A DNA stretch of 64,000 nt. Origin: Nitrospirae bacterium JdFR-85 (GTDB lineage: Bacteria > Nitrospirota > Thermodesulfovibrionia > Thermodesulfovibrionales > JdFR-85). Location of the stretch: the NCBI GenBank assembly GCA_002011745.1, contig MTOU01000009.1, positions 1 to 64,000 on the forward strand, in the 5' to 3' direction. Below, piece after piece: positions 28,871 through 37,255 of this stretch. The notes beneath the pieces are model-generated. The model searched no databases, had not been told where the DNA came from, and saw nothing but the letters and a program-made list of their open reading frames with translations. A program made the translations under genes and the position numbers. Numbering within the stretch: the first letter of the stretch is position 1; every line of letters starts with the position of its first letter.

Positions 28871-29984
28871 AGAGTTGAAAGAACTTACTGATATCAGTGA
28901 AAATGGAAATTTTTATGTAACCCTTTATCTGAATGTAAATCCTACTACTAATCAGAGAGGAGAGTATGTCACCCATTTAAAGAATCTTGTTAAAGAGACA
29001 GAGAAACAGACTGATAAGAATATTCTCAAAAAAGTCAAAAAGGATTTCGAAAAGATAGAGTCATTTATAAATACTAACAAAAGGGAATTTAAGAAGGGAC
29101 TTGTAATTATTTCCTCTCAAGAGGTATCATTCTGGAGGACATACCATCTATCCATACCTGTTAAGAACCTTCTGGTGGTGGATAAAACTCCTTTTATAAA
29201 CCCTCTTTTGGATATTATTGATAACTATCCAAGATATCTTATCCTGTTGATAGAAAAGGAGTTTGCAAGACTCTTCATTGTTCAACTCTCCGAGATTACA
29301 GAGTATGTAAGGATCCACACACCTGATGTGCCTGGTAAACATAAAAAAGGTGGGTGGTTTGCACTTGCAGAGACACATTATCAACGTCATATTGATTATC
29401 ATGTAGAAATACATCTCAAAGAGGTAGAAAAGACCCTTGAGGAATGTATCAATAAGGAAAAAATAGACATTATTTTTATAGGCGGACATGAGGAAGTAAG
29501 AAAAAAGTTCATAAACCTTCTTCCTCAGCAAATAAAAGAAAAAATACATGGCGAATTTAATGCCCAACTGGAGATAACACCGGATGAGGTGCTCAAAAAG
29601 GTATCTCCTCTGCTGGAGGATTACGAAAGACAGAAAGAGAGGAAAATACTGGACACACTTATAACCAAAGTGCTGAAAGGAGATGCGGCTGTTATGGGTC
29701 TCGAGGATACGCTGAATGCAGTTATGGAGGGAAGGGTTCATACCCTTATATTTGATAGAGAATACCGTTCAAAGGGTTACAGATGTGAGGCATGTGGATT
29801 TATCACAGTCCAAGAGGTACAGAAATGTCCCTACTGCTCATCAATCCAGATACAGGTGGTAGAATATCTTGTAGACTTTATTGCACAGAAGGCTGTAGAG
29901 CAAGGAGCCAAGATCGAGGTTATTGCTTATGAGAATGGTTTAATGAGAGAAAAGGGAGGTATTGGAGCAATACTAAGATATTAA
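28857..29984 (+). CDS. Bacterial archaeo-eukaryotic release-factor-like protein (baeRF)
   Basis: The frame is longer upstream, but ATG 28857 has GGAGGTGG 5 bases before it. The protein has an eRF1-type layout: an N-terminal domain (FYVTLYLNVNPTTNQRG), then a central domain in which the GGQ loop is replaced by KHKKGGWFALAETHYQRHIDYH near residue 170. An eL30-like domain with a zinc ribbon follows (CEACGF...CPYC) and the end is AQKAVEQGAKIEVI. Families of this type are proposed to rescue ribosomes or release peptides, by analogy with Vms1/eRF1. No experimental role is known to me for this branch. It overlaps the permease gene by 14 bases. Confidence 0.8.
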   Translation: MLSREELKELTDISENGNFYVTLYLNVNPTTNQRGEYVTHLKNLVKETEKQTDKNILKKVKKDFEKIESFINTNKREFKKGLVIISSQEVSFWRTYHLSIPVKNLLVVDKTPFINPLLDIIDNYPRYLILLIEKEFARLFIVQLSEITEYVRIHTPDVPGKHKKGGWFALAETHYQRHIDYHVEIHLKEVEKTLEECINKEKIDIIFIGGHEEVRKKFINLLPQQIKEKIHGEFNAQLEITPDEVLKKVSPLLEDYERQKERKILDTLITKVLKGDAAVMGLEDTLNAVMEGRVHTLIFDREYRSKGYRCEACGFITVQEVQKCPYCSSIQIQVVEYLVDFIAQKAVEQGAKIEVIAYENGLMREKGGIGAILRY

Positions 29985-30035
29985 TTAGCTTTAACTATTG
30001 GTGCTTAAGAATAAATAGTTCAAAGGAGGTAAAGG

Positions 30036-30392
30036 ATGAAAAAATTATCCTTTCTAATCTCAACAGTTGTTCTAATCATCATTGGTATCGCCTTTGCTGG
30101 AGGTGATATAGAAAAGGGGAAAAAGCTCTTTAGTGATCCCTCTCTTGGTACAAATGGCAAAAGTTGCGAAAGTTGTCATCCCAAAGGAAGAGGTATTAAT
30201 GGTCAAAAGAGTACTTTTACTATTATGGGCAAAAAACAGAAAACTCTCGAAGAGGCTATTAATTTCTGTATTGAGATGGCATTGAAAGGAAAACCTCTAC
30301 CAAAAGATTCTGAAAAAATGCAGAATCTTGCCACCTATCTAAGAACTCTTGATGTTGGTAGAAAAGTCAGAAAAAGAATTGAGGGGTGTTAA
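30036..30392 (+). CDS. Small periplasmic monoheme cytochrome c
   Basis: A signal peptide (1-21, ending IAFA) is followed by a single heme site CESCH (about residues 43-47), with RGINGQKSTFTIMGKK downstream. A Met (EMALKG or SEKMQN) could be the distal heme ligand, as in class I cytochromes. It is 118 residues. AAAGGAGG precedes the ATG at good spacing. A long perfect hairpin follows the stop. It lies directly upstream of the heme-type sensor kinase, so both may relate to periplasmic electron flow, but this is inference. Confidence 0.87.
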   Translation: MKKLSFLISTVVLIIIGIAFAGGDIEKGKKLFSDPSLGTNGKSCESCHPKGRGINGQKSTFTIMGKKQKTLEEAINFCIEMALKGKPLPKDSEKMQNLATYLRTLDVGRKVRKRIEGC

Positions 30393-30395
30393 TAA

Positions 30396-30440
30396 ATCTA
30401 ATCAGAGGGGTCTTTATGTTAAAGACCCCTCTGATTAGAT
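30396..30440 (+). terminator. Perfect 21-bp hairpin after the cytochrome gene
   Basis: The arms 30396-30416 and 30420-30440 pair without mismatch around a 3-base loop (TGT). What follows is CTCTCTTCTT, pyrimidine-rich but not a clean U-tract, so termination is probable rather than certain. Confidence 0.65.
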
Positions 30441-30547
30441 CTCTCTTCTTAATCCCTGTTTATCATATAAAATAAAAATACTGGATTTTATAGAAGCTAT
30501 TATTGTAGATTTATATGTAAGCAGAAAGAAAAAGCTCTTTTAAGGCA

Positions 30548-32182
30548 ATGATGAAAGAAAGCAAAATAGATACTCTCGCCTTTGTTAAAGATCTTCTTGC
30601 CAAGAAGCTTCGTAACTCTCTGAGCCTTAAATTGATCGTAGCAATCGGAACCTTAATCCTTGTAGCAAGTGGCATATTCTGGTTTGTCATTATTGTTAGG
30701 GGAGAGAAACAGATTCTTAATTCTTCTATAATACACGCCTCCGAATACAACAGTATCATCGAAAACAGCGTAAAAACAAACATGTCAATGGGACAGGTGG
30801 AAATCATTCAGAAGATGTTGGAAGAGATCGGCACAACAGGCGCATTTAAAGAAGTAAGAATCTATAGTCATCCTGAAGGTATTATCAAATTCTCTTCTGA
30901 CAAGGCTGTTATATCAGAAAAACTTGATATTAAATCGCCCTCCTGTGCTGTATGTCACAAGGATACGGAGATGAAGAATGTTAGCTGGTCAATTATTAAA
31001 AGAAAAGAAGGTAGAATATTGAGGCTCTCAAAGACACTTCTATATGAACCTACCTGTAGTGTAAACTGTCACTATCATACTCCATCCAAAAAGATAATAG
31101 GTATTCTTGAGACTGACTATTCCATAGTCAATCTTGACAAGACACTAAGGGAACAGAAGCTTGCTACTATCACATTTGGTATTATTCTCACTGTGGTAAG
31201 CTCTATAGTCCTTTGTATCATCCTGTGGAAGATAATTATAAAACCTCTTATGCTTCTTGCTGAGGGAATGGAAAGAGTATCAAAGGGTGACCTCGACCAC
31301 AAGGTGGAGATAAATACAAGGGATGAGATGGGTATGCTTGCCAAGACATTTAATTCCATGACAACCGAATTAAAGACAGCAAGACAGAGGCTTGAGAACT
31401 GGGCAAAGGAGCTTGAAGAAGAGGTGGCAAAGAAGACCGAAGAAATAAGAAAGGGGCAGGAGCAAATGATCCATACTGAGAAACTCGCATCTCTTGGTAG
31501 AATGGCTGCAGGTGTAGCTCATGAACTGAACAGCCCCTTAACAGGAATTGTAACCTTTGCCCATCTTATGCTCAAAAGAATACCTCCTGAAGATAAATTG
31601 AACAGGGAAGACCTTGAGGTTATTATTGAGCAGGCAGAAAGGTGTTCAAAAATAATAAAAGGACTGCTTGGTTTTTCAAGGGCACTTCCCACACAGAAGG
31701 CGAAGGTTAACATAAATGCGACAATAAGCCATGTGCTGGATATGATTAAGAACCAGGCAAAGTTTCATAATATAAAACTCATCACAGATCTTGCACCTGA
31801 CTTGCCCGAGATAGATGGAGACGCCTCACAACTTGAACAGGTCTACATGAATCTTCTAATAAATGCAGCAGATGCTATGAATGACAGAGGACAGATAAAG
31901 ATTGCTACACGCAGGGTGCAGGAAGATGGCAAGGAATTCATTGAGATAGAATTTACAGACACAGGTCCTGGAATACCCGAAGAACATCTTAACAAGATCT
32001 TCGAACCATTCTTTACAACAAAACCTGTTGGAAAAGGTACAGGTCTTGGACTTTCAGTAAGTCATGGAATTATAAGAAAGCATGGTGGTTACATGACTGT
32101 AAAGAGCAAAGTAGGTGAAGGAACAAGCTTCTTCATCAGACTCCCGATACCTGAAAAAGAAAAGAAGGAACAAAAAGATTAG
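30548..32182 (+). CDS. Membrane sensor histidine kinase with c-type heme motifs
   Basis: One helix at about 28-51, a periplasmic domain (52-200), a second helix (about 203-230), HAMP (about 230-285), a short coiled coil, HisKA with the phospho-acceptor in VAHELNSPLTG (about residue 324), and HATPase with N box INAADAMND, GPGIPEEHL and GTGLGLSVSHGI. The periplasmic domain has CAVCH (about 133) and CSVNCH (about 169), the second being the rare CX3CH form. It may sense redox state or a gas via heme. It is followed by the NtrC-type activator gene, its likely partner. Confidence 0.9.
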   Translation: MMKESKIDTLAFVKDLLAKKLRNSLSLKLIVAIGTLILVASGIFWFVIIVRGEKQILNSSIIHASEYNSIIENSVKTNMSMGQVEIIQKMLEEIGTTGAFKEVRIYSHPEGIIKFSSDKAVISEKLDIKSPSCAVCHKDTEMKNVSWSIIKRKEGRILRLSKTLLYEPTCSVNCHYHTPSKKIIGILETDYSIVNLDKTLREQKLATITFGIILTVVSSIVLCIILWKIIIKPLMLLAEGMERVSKGDLDHKVEINTRDEMGMLAKTFNSMTTELKTARQRLENWAKELEEEVAKKTEEIRKGQEQMIHTEKLASLGRMAAGVAHELNSPLTGIVTFAHLMLKRIPPEDKLNREDLEVIIEQAERCSKIIKGLLGFSRALPTQKAKVNINATISHVLDMIKNQAKFHNIKLITDLAPDLPEIDGDASQLEQVYMNLLINAADAMNDRGQIKIATRRVQEDGKEFIEIEFTDTGPGIPEEHLNKIFEPFFTTKPVGKGTGLGLSVSHGIIRKHGGYMTVKSKVGEGTSFFIRLPIPEKEKKEQKD

Positions 32183-32201
32183 AGTGAATACCAAGGGGAT
32201 C

Positions 32202-33590
32202 ATGTCCCTTAACAATGCAAATATTTTAATTGTGGACGATGAAAAGGTTGTAAGAGACAGCTGTAAAAGAATACTTCATGGAAAGGGATACTTCATCTCA
32301 GAGGCAGACAATGCTGAGGAGGCCCTAAGAATGATTGAGAGCTATTCTTATGACCTTGTTTTAACAGATATAAGACTTCCTGGCATGGATGGGATAGAGC
32401 TATTACAGAAGATAAAGGAGACTCATCCTACTACAGAGGTGATAGTAATCACAGGTTATGGATCAGTGGATACTGCTGTGAAGGCAATGAAACTGGGTGC
32501 TTATGACTACATTGAAAAACCTTTCAGACCTGATGAGCTTGTAACTCTTGTTGAAAGAGCGCTGGAACGGAAGAGCCTACGAGAAGAGAATATCCGATTG
32601 AGAGAAGAGGTTACACACCATTACATCAAAAATATTGTGGGCAAATCCAGGGCAATAGAACATGTATTCAGGCTTATACACTCTGTTGCTCCTACCTCAA
32701 GCACTGTATTGATAATTGGTGAGAGTGGTACAGGCAAGGAACTTGTTGCCAAGGCAATCCATTACAACAGTCCCAGGAGAGATAATCCTTTTGTGGTGGT
32801 TGACTGTGGAACCCTACCAAAAGACCTTATAGAGGCAGAACTCTTTGGATATCGTAAAGGGGCCTTTACAGGAGCTACTTCGGACAAAAGGGGTCTTATT
32901 GAAGAGGCTGATGGTGGAACAATCTTCCTTGACGAGATTGGTGAGTTACCCTTGTCTGTGCAGTCAAAACTCCTACGAGTGCTACAGGAGAAAGAGTTTC
33001 GTCCTATTGGTGACAAAAGACCCAAAAAGGTGGATGTCCGTTTCATCGCAGCAACCAATCGCGATCTGGAGCAGCTTGTCAGAGATGGTGTATTCAGAGA
33101 GGACCTTTACTACAGACTGAATATATTCCCCATAAAGGTACCACCTTTGAGACAGAGAAAGGAGGATATACCGATTTTATCCTACCATTTTCTGAGGAAA
33201 CATTCAGAGGAGCTTGGCAAAGATGTAAAAAGCATCACTGCCGAGGCGATGAAATTGTTACTTGAGTATAATTGGCCAGGCAATGTAAGAGAGCTTGAGA
33301 ATACCATACAGAGGGCGATACTCCTTACTACAGACGAAAAGATAAAGCCCGAAGACCTGACCTTTCTCACTGTAACCTTAGGACATAATATACCCCAGAA
33401 TATACAGCAGTTAAAAGAGACAAAGAGACGTTTGAGGAGGGCGTCTGTTGAAGAGGTGGAAAGGCTTTTTGTACTTGATGCCCTGAGAAGGGCAGACTGG
33501 AATGTATCAAGGGCAGCAAAGGATGTGGGGATGCAGAGGCCAAATTTTCATGCATTAATGAAAAAACATGGAATTAAAAGACCAGAATGA
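32202..33590 (+). CDS. NtrC-family sigma-54-dependent response regulator
   Basis: The start at 32202 is set by AAGGGG 6 bases upstream and by the receiver beginning NANILIVDDEK; the frame is open further up inside the kinase gene. Receiver at about 5-120 (phospho-Asp in LVLTDIRLPGMDG). AAA+ domain at about 145-375 with GESGTGKELVAKAIH, the sigma-54 contact loop KGAFTGAT and DEIGELPLSVQ. Fis-type helix-turn-helix at the end (RADWNVSRAAKDVGMQRPN). It pairs with the upstream kinase. A sigma-54 promoter lies at 55214-55230 in front of the NuoEFG-like operon, the best candidate target in the window. Confidence 0.95.
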   Translation: MSLNNANILIVDDEKVVRDSCKRILHGKGYFISEADNAEEALRMIESYSYDLVLTDIRLPGMDGIELLQKIKETHPTTEVIVITGYGSVDTAVKAMKLGAYDYIEKPFRPDELVTLVERALERKSLREENIRLREEVTHHYIKNIVGKSRAIEHVFRLIHSVAPTSSTVLIIGESGTGKELVAKAIHYNSPRRDNPFVVVDCGTLPKDLIEAELFGYRKGAFTGATSDKRGLIEEADGGTIFLDEIGELPLSVQSKLLRVLQEKEFRPIGDKRPKKVDVRFIAATNRDLEQLVRDGVFREDLYYRLNIFPIKVPPLRQRKEDIPILSYHFLRKHSEELGKDVKSITAEAMKLLLEYNWPGNVRELENTIQRAILLTTDEKIKPEDLTFLTVTLGHNIPQNIQQLKETKRRLRRASVEEVERLFVLDALRRADWNVSRAAKDVGMQRPNFHALMKKHGIKRPE

Positions 33591-33934
33591 CTGTTGGAGA
33601 AATTAAAGAGGCACTTAATGCTACAGTGGTGCATATGTCAGTTCCTGAGCACAGTGAGATACTATGTGCCTGTGCCACTGATCTAATGAGTGAGGTGCTT
33701 TATTACACAAGAAACAACTCTGTCCTTATTACAGGACTCACAAAACAACAGGCGATCAGAACAGCACATATAGCAGACATAAGAGTTGTGGTCTTCACCC
33801 GTGGCAAAGAACCTGATGCCCAGACACTGGAACTCTCAAAAGAAAAAGGGATTACACTTCTTATAACTCCTTACTCTATGTTTACTGCCTGTGGTATCCT
33901 CTATGAGAAAGGACTAAGGTGTTGTCCTGAATGA
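33587..33934 (+). CDS. DRTGG domain protein (first copy)
   Basis: A 115-residue protein made only of a DRTGG domain (TVGEIKEALNATVV at the start, VLITGLTKQQAIRTAHIADIRVVVFTRGK, LLITPYSMFTACGILYEKG). Such domains also occur in HPr kinase and CBS proteins; their ligand is unknown. It overlaps its neighbours by 4 bases on each side. The gene string DRTGG / ATPase / DRTGG / PHP / ATPase is, from memory, found beside NADH- or hydrogenase-type redox operons in clostridia and relatives, which points to redox control. Confidence 0.8.
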   Translation: MTVGEIKEALNATVVHMSVPEHSEILCACATDLMSEVLYYTRNNSVLITGLTKQQAIRTAHIADIRVVVFTRGKEPDAQTLELSKEKGITLLITPYSMFTACGILYEKGLRCCPE

Positions 33935-34401
33935 AGGAGGATTTAAGCAAGACAATAGAAGGGAGTTTTCATATTGTAGGTGGAGATTTTATCCGTGCAG
34001 GTGAGGCATCCACAGCACTAAAAAAACAACTCATTGATCTTGGTATTGAAGAGGAGACCATCAGGAAGGTCTCGATTGCTACTTTTGAAGCAGAAATGAA
34101 TATAATTATTTATGCTACTGCTGGAATAATAAGATATACCATAACTCCTGAAGAGATCACTATAATAGCAGAAGACATGGGACCAGGTATTGAGGATATC
34201 GAACTTGCGATGCAGGAGGGATACTCTACCGCACCTGACTGGGTAAGAGAAATGGGTTGGGGAGCAGGAATGGGACTGCCCAATATGAAGAAAAACTCTG
34301 ATATATTCAGGATAGAATCAGTTGTAGGAGAGGGGACAACAGTGGAAATGGTTATCAGGAGGAAAAAAGATGACCATAGCAGAAATAGCAGAGAGGCTTA
34401 A
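33931..34401 (+). CDS. Anti-sigma-factor-type ATP-binding protein (RsbW-like)
   Basis: 156 residues with a GHKL ATPase fold and no phospho-acceptor domain. N box EAEMNIIIYA, G1 box AEDMGPGIEDIELA, G2 region EMGWGAGMGLPNMKKNSD, and the final strand GEGTTVEMVI. The fold is shared by anti-sigma factors and serine kinases of RsbW/SpoIIAB type. It overlaps the upstream DRTGG gene by 4 bases and the next by 32. It likely switches a partner protein by phosphorylation or binding, but the partner cannot be named. Confidence 0.85.
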   Translation: MKEDLSKTIEGSFHIVGGDFIRAGEASTALKKQLIDLGIEEETIRKVSIATFEAEMNIIIYATAGIIRYTITPEEITIIAEDMGPGIEDIELAMQEGYSTAPDWVREMGWGAGMGLPNMKKNSDIFRIESVVGEGTTVEMVIRRKKDDHSRNSREA

Positions 34402-34720
34402 TCTAACACCTGTAACCGGGGAGGAGTATCTCCATAGAGAGGTCTCAGATGGATATGTGAGTGATCTTCTGAGCGATGTGATGGCAAATGCAAAAAAGGA
34501 CTGTATATGGATTACACTACAAACACATGAGAATACAGTTGCAGTGGCGGTATTAAAAGAGATCGCAGCTGTGGTTATTGTAAATGGGAGAAAGCCTTCA
34601 GATGTAACAATTGAGAAGGCTACTGAACAGAAAGTGCCTATTCTTCTTACCAGCAGAACAGCATTTGAGATAGCAGGAATGCTCTATCAATTGCTTCATG
34701 CTGAAGAGATTCAGAGCTGA
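34370..34720 (+). CDS. DRTGG domain protein (second copy)
   Basis: 116 residues, the same fold as the copy at 33587-33934 (TIAEIAERLNLTPVTG, VSDLLSDVMANAKKDCIWITLQ, AAVVIVNGRKPSDVTIEKA, PILLTSRTAFEIAGMLYQL), so an old duplication flanks the ATPase gene. Sequence identity between the copies is low by eye. It overlaps the ATPase gene by 32 bases and the PHP gene by 23, which implies tight translational coupling. Confidence 0.78.
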   Translation: MTIAEIAERLNLTPVTGEEYLHREVSDGYVSDLLSDVMANAKKDCIWITLQTHENTVAVAVLKEIAAVVIVNGRKPSDVTIEKATEQKVPILLTSRTAFEIAGMLYQLLHAEEIQS

Positions 34721-35432
34721 TTTACATATACATACCTGTCTGTCTCCCTGTGCTTCTCTTGACATGACGCCTAAGAGAATAATCCAACAGGCGAAACAGA
34801 AGGGGCTTGACATTATTGCCATATCTGACCATAACAGTGCTGAAAACATACCAGCAGCACTTTCTGTTTCAGAAGAAATCACTGTTCTGCCTGCAATGGA
34901 GATAACCACCTCTGAGGAGGCACATATAATTGCACTCATGCCAGAGGTCAACTCTATAAATGAACTACAGAGAATCGTCTACTCCAGTCTGCCAGAGATA
35001 GAGCAGACAAAGAGATTTTATTCAGAACAGGTCATAGTTGATGAGAACGATTTTGTCAAAGGCTTTAACAGAAGACTACTTATAAATGCCACTGAGTTCA
35101 GCACAAAAGAACTTATAGAAATAATACATGAACTTGGAGGACTCGCAGTGGCCTGTCATATTGACAGAGAGGTTTTCAGTATCCTTACACAACTGGGATT
35201 TATTCCACCAGAATTGAAGTTTGACGCCCTTGAAATATCTTTCAGAACATCTCCTCAGGATGCACTTATGGAGTATCAACAATACAGACATTATCCTTGG
35301 ATACGCTCTTCAGATGCACATACCCTTAATGATATCGGAAAGGTATATACAGAGTTTGTGATAAAAGAGCCTACATTCGAAGAGATAAAACTTGCCTTCA
35401 AAGGACAAGGCACAAGGCAGATAAAAATCTGA
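34698..35432 (+). CDS. PHP-domain metal-dependent phosphoesterase
   Basis: PHP fold with metal motifs DLHIHTCLSPC (residues 8-18), AISDHNS, the Glu of PAMEITTSEEAH, ACHID and SSDAH. The 244 residues match the YciV-like single-domain group that hydrolyses small phosphorylated molecules or nucleotides. The substrate is unknown. It sits in the middle of the regulatory cassette and ends exactly where the next gene starts. It may degrade a signal compound, but this is speculation. Confidence 0.87.
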   Translation: MLKRFRADLHIHTCLSPCASLDMTPKRIIQQAKQKGLDIIAISDHNSAENIPAALSVSEEITVLPAMEITTSEEAHIIALMPEVNSINELQRIVYSSLPEIEQTKRFYSEQVIVDENDFVKGFNRRLLINATEFSTKELIEIIHELGGLAVACHIDREVFSILTQLGFIPPELKFDALEISFRTSPQDALMEYQQYRHYPWIRSSDAHTLNDIGKVYTEFVIKEPTFEEIKLAFKGQGTRQIKI

Positions 35433-36347
35433 ATGGAAGACCTTTCATTACATATACTAGATATAGCCCTGAACAGTATAGAGGCAGGTGCCACAGAGGT
35501 CTCAATCAGAATAGAGGAAGACAGGGAAAAGAATCTCCTAAGCATTACAATCAGAGACAATGGCAGAGGCATGGATAAGGATACATTAAAGAGACTACTC
35601 GACCCTTTTTTCACCACTAAGGGAAAAAAAACTGGCTTAGGAATACCCCTTCTTGCACAGGCTGCAAGAGAGACAGAAGGTGATATCACTGTTGAGTCTT
35701 CTCCAGAAAATGGTACTGTAGTTAAGGCCACCTTTGCCCTTAACCATATTGACAGAAAACCTTTGGGTGACTTAGTATCTACTCTGATGAGCCTAATAGG
35801 AGGCAACCCTGAGGTGGATATAACCTTTGAATACAGAAAAGACAAAAACAGTTACAACTTCTCCACAAAGAACATAAGAAAGGAGTTGAATGGGATTCCT
35901 CTGAATCTTCCAGAGGTGTGGCATCTTATAAGAGAAGAATTAAGGGAGGGGTTAAAAAAGATTAAAAGAAAGGAGGCAAAGATGAAAAAAAAGGTTTTAG
36001 TGATTGATGACGAGGCGATAGTCAGGGTGAGTTGCCAGAGAGTGCTTGAACCTGAGGGATATGAGGTAAAGGTTACATCAAGGGGGGACGAGGCATTGAG
36101 ACTGATGGAAGAAGAGAAATACGATATTGTCCTTACTGACCTCAAGATGCCTGATATGGATGGCCTGGAGGTATTAAAGGAGATAAAAAGACGATGGCCT
36201 GATATACAGGTGATAATCATTACAGGATATGGTACAATCAGTACTGCTGTACAGGCTATTAAACTAGGGGCCTATGACTATATTGAGAAGCCCTTTACCC
36301 CTGAAGACATACTGAATGTAGTAAAAAGGGCGATGGAGGACAGATGA
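35433..36347 (+). CDS. GHKL ATPase fused to a response-regulator receiver
   Basis: Residues 1-125 form an ATP-binding kinase-like domain without a dimerisation/His-phosphotransfer domain (LSLHILDIALNSIEAGATEV, RDNGRGMDKDTL, FTTKGKKTGLGIPLL). A linker of about 55 residues is followed by a complete receiver from residue 184 (MKKKVLVIDDEAIV, phospho-Asp in VLTDLKMPDMDG, Lys in YIEKPF). The frame is continuous with no stop between. A consensus AGGAGG box and in-frame ATG at the junction (35982) mean a free receiver may also be made. It is the last gene of the cassette, overlapping cmk by 4 bases. Confidence 0.85.
   Translation: MEDLSLHILDIALNSIEAGATEVSIRIEEDREKNLLSITIRDNGRGMDKDTLKRLLDPFFTTKGKKTGLGIPLLAQAARETEGDITVESSPENGTVVKATFALNHIDRKPLGDLVSTLMSLIGGNPEVDITFEYRKDKNSYNFSTKNIRKELNGIPLNLPEVWHLIREELREGLKKIKRKEAKMKKKVLVIDDEAIVRVSCQRVLEPEGYEVKVTSRGDEALRLMEEEKYDIVLTDLKMPDMDGLEVLKEIKRRWPDIQVIIITGYGTISTAVQAIKLGAYDYIEKPFTPEDILNVVKRAMEDR
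35971..35984 (+). promoter_or_regulatory. Internal ribosome-binding site and start for a free receiver protein
   Basis: AGGAGG at 35971-35976, five bases, then ATG at 35982, in frame with the larger protein. Translation from here would give a 121-residue receiver ending at 36347. The site is as good as any true start in the window. Confidence 0.65.
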
Positions 36348-36988
36348 AGCGAGTAATAACCATTGATGGTCCATGCGGTGCAGGGAAAAGTACAGTTGCA
36401 CGGCTTGTAGCTGAAAAACTGGGGTTTAATTATCTGGACACAGGTGCCCTCTACAGGGCTGTTGCCCTTTATCTGAAAAGAAAGGGATTGAGTGATAGTA
36501 GCCCGGACGAAGAACTTTCTAATGCTTTAAGAGGACTTGAGATATCCTTCCGCAATGGAGCAGTCTTCATCAACAGAGAAGATGTCTCAACCCTTATAAG
36601 GACCCCTGAGGTTGGACACTATGCCTCAGTGTTCTCTGCAAGAAGACCTGTGAGGGATTTTCTCCTCATCCCGCAGAGGATATTTGCAGAGGAATATGAC
36701 ACAGTTGCAGAAGGCCGGGACATGGGTACAGTGGTCTTTCCACAGGCATGGCGGAAGTTCTTTCTTGATGCCTCGGTAAAGGAAAGGGCTAAAAGGAGAT
36801 ATGAGCAGTTAATACAGATGGGTAAAGACATTACTCTGGAGGAGGCTTTCAGGGATATACAGGACAGAGATAAAAGGGACTCACAAAGGGCCATTGCTCC
36901 TCTGAGAAAACCAGAGGATGCTGTGTATATTGATACAACAAACCTTAGTATAGAGGAGACCGTTCAACGGATTATCGATGCCCTCTAA
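36344..36988 (+). CDS. cmk: Cytidylate kinase
   Basis: Phosphorylates CMP and dCMP. P-loop TIDGPCGAGKSTVARLVAEKLGF at the N-terminus, then YLDTGALYRAVAL, EGRDMGTVVFP and DRDKRDSQRAIAPL, all standard signatures. 214 residues. It overlaps the upstream fused regulator gene by 4 bases, so a housekeeping gene is tied to the regulatory cassette in one transcript. Confidence 0.95.
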   Translation: MKRVITIDGPCGAGKSTVARLVAEKLGFNYLDTGALYRAVALYLKRKGLSDSSPDEELSNALRGLEISFRNGAVFINREDVSTLIRTPEVGHYASVFSARRPVRDFLLIPQRIFAEEYDTVAEGRDMGTVVFPQAWRKFFLDASVKERAKRRYEQLIQMGKDITLEEAFRDIQDRDKRDSQRAIAPLRKPEDAVYIDTTNLSIEETVQRIIDAL

Positions 36989-37255
36989 GTTTTTATAAAG
37001 ATTCAGGCTCAGGTTTCAAATTTTGAATTTCTGATATTTGTCATACTTAATACTGTTTAACTCTTCATCCCTGTGGGCAAACAGAGGCAAGGTCATCGAA
37101 TCCAAAAGGTGTTTGAAGAGACTTTTAAGCGTAGCCATCAGCTGGTAAGAATGGAGAAAACAGGAAGTGTAGCAAATCAGTCCAGAAAATATTTCGAAGA
37201 AGAGATAGGTTCTTATAGAGGCGAGCCAAAGGCTCGCCTCTAATCTCCAAAAAAT
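36989..37255. other. Intergenic region after cmk with a 12-bp hairpin
   Basis: It contains a perfect hairpin (arms 37216-37227 and 37231-37242, loop AAA) between the convergent cmk and the small unknown gene; neither side has a clear U-tract. A GTG-initiated frame at 37073-37243 (56 residues, Lys/Arg-rich) is open but has no ribosome site. I see nothing else here. Confidence 0.5.

Noticed and set aside
29148-29741. 197-residue minus-strand frame opposite the release-factor-like gene
   Set aside because: Cys/Phe/Tyr-rich shadow of a well supported gene with no motif.
37068-37243. GTG-initiated 56-residue frame on the + strand and a GGGCAAAC string resembling the start of a c-di-GMP-I riboswitch
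   Set aside because: No ribosome site for the frame, and the later riboswitch core elements are missing.
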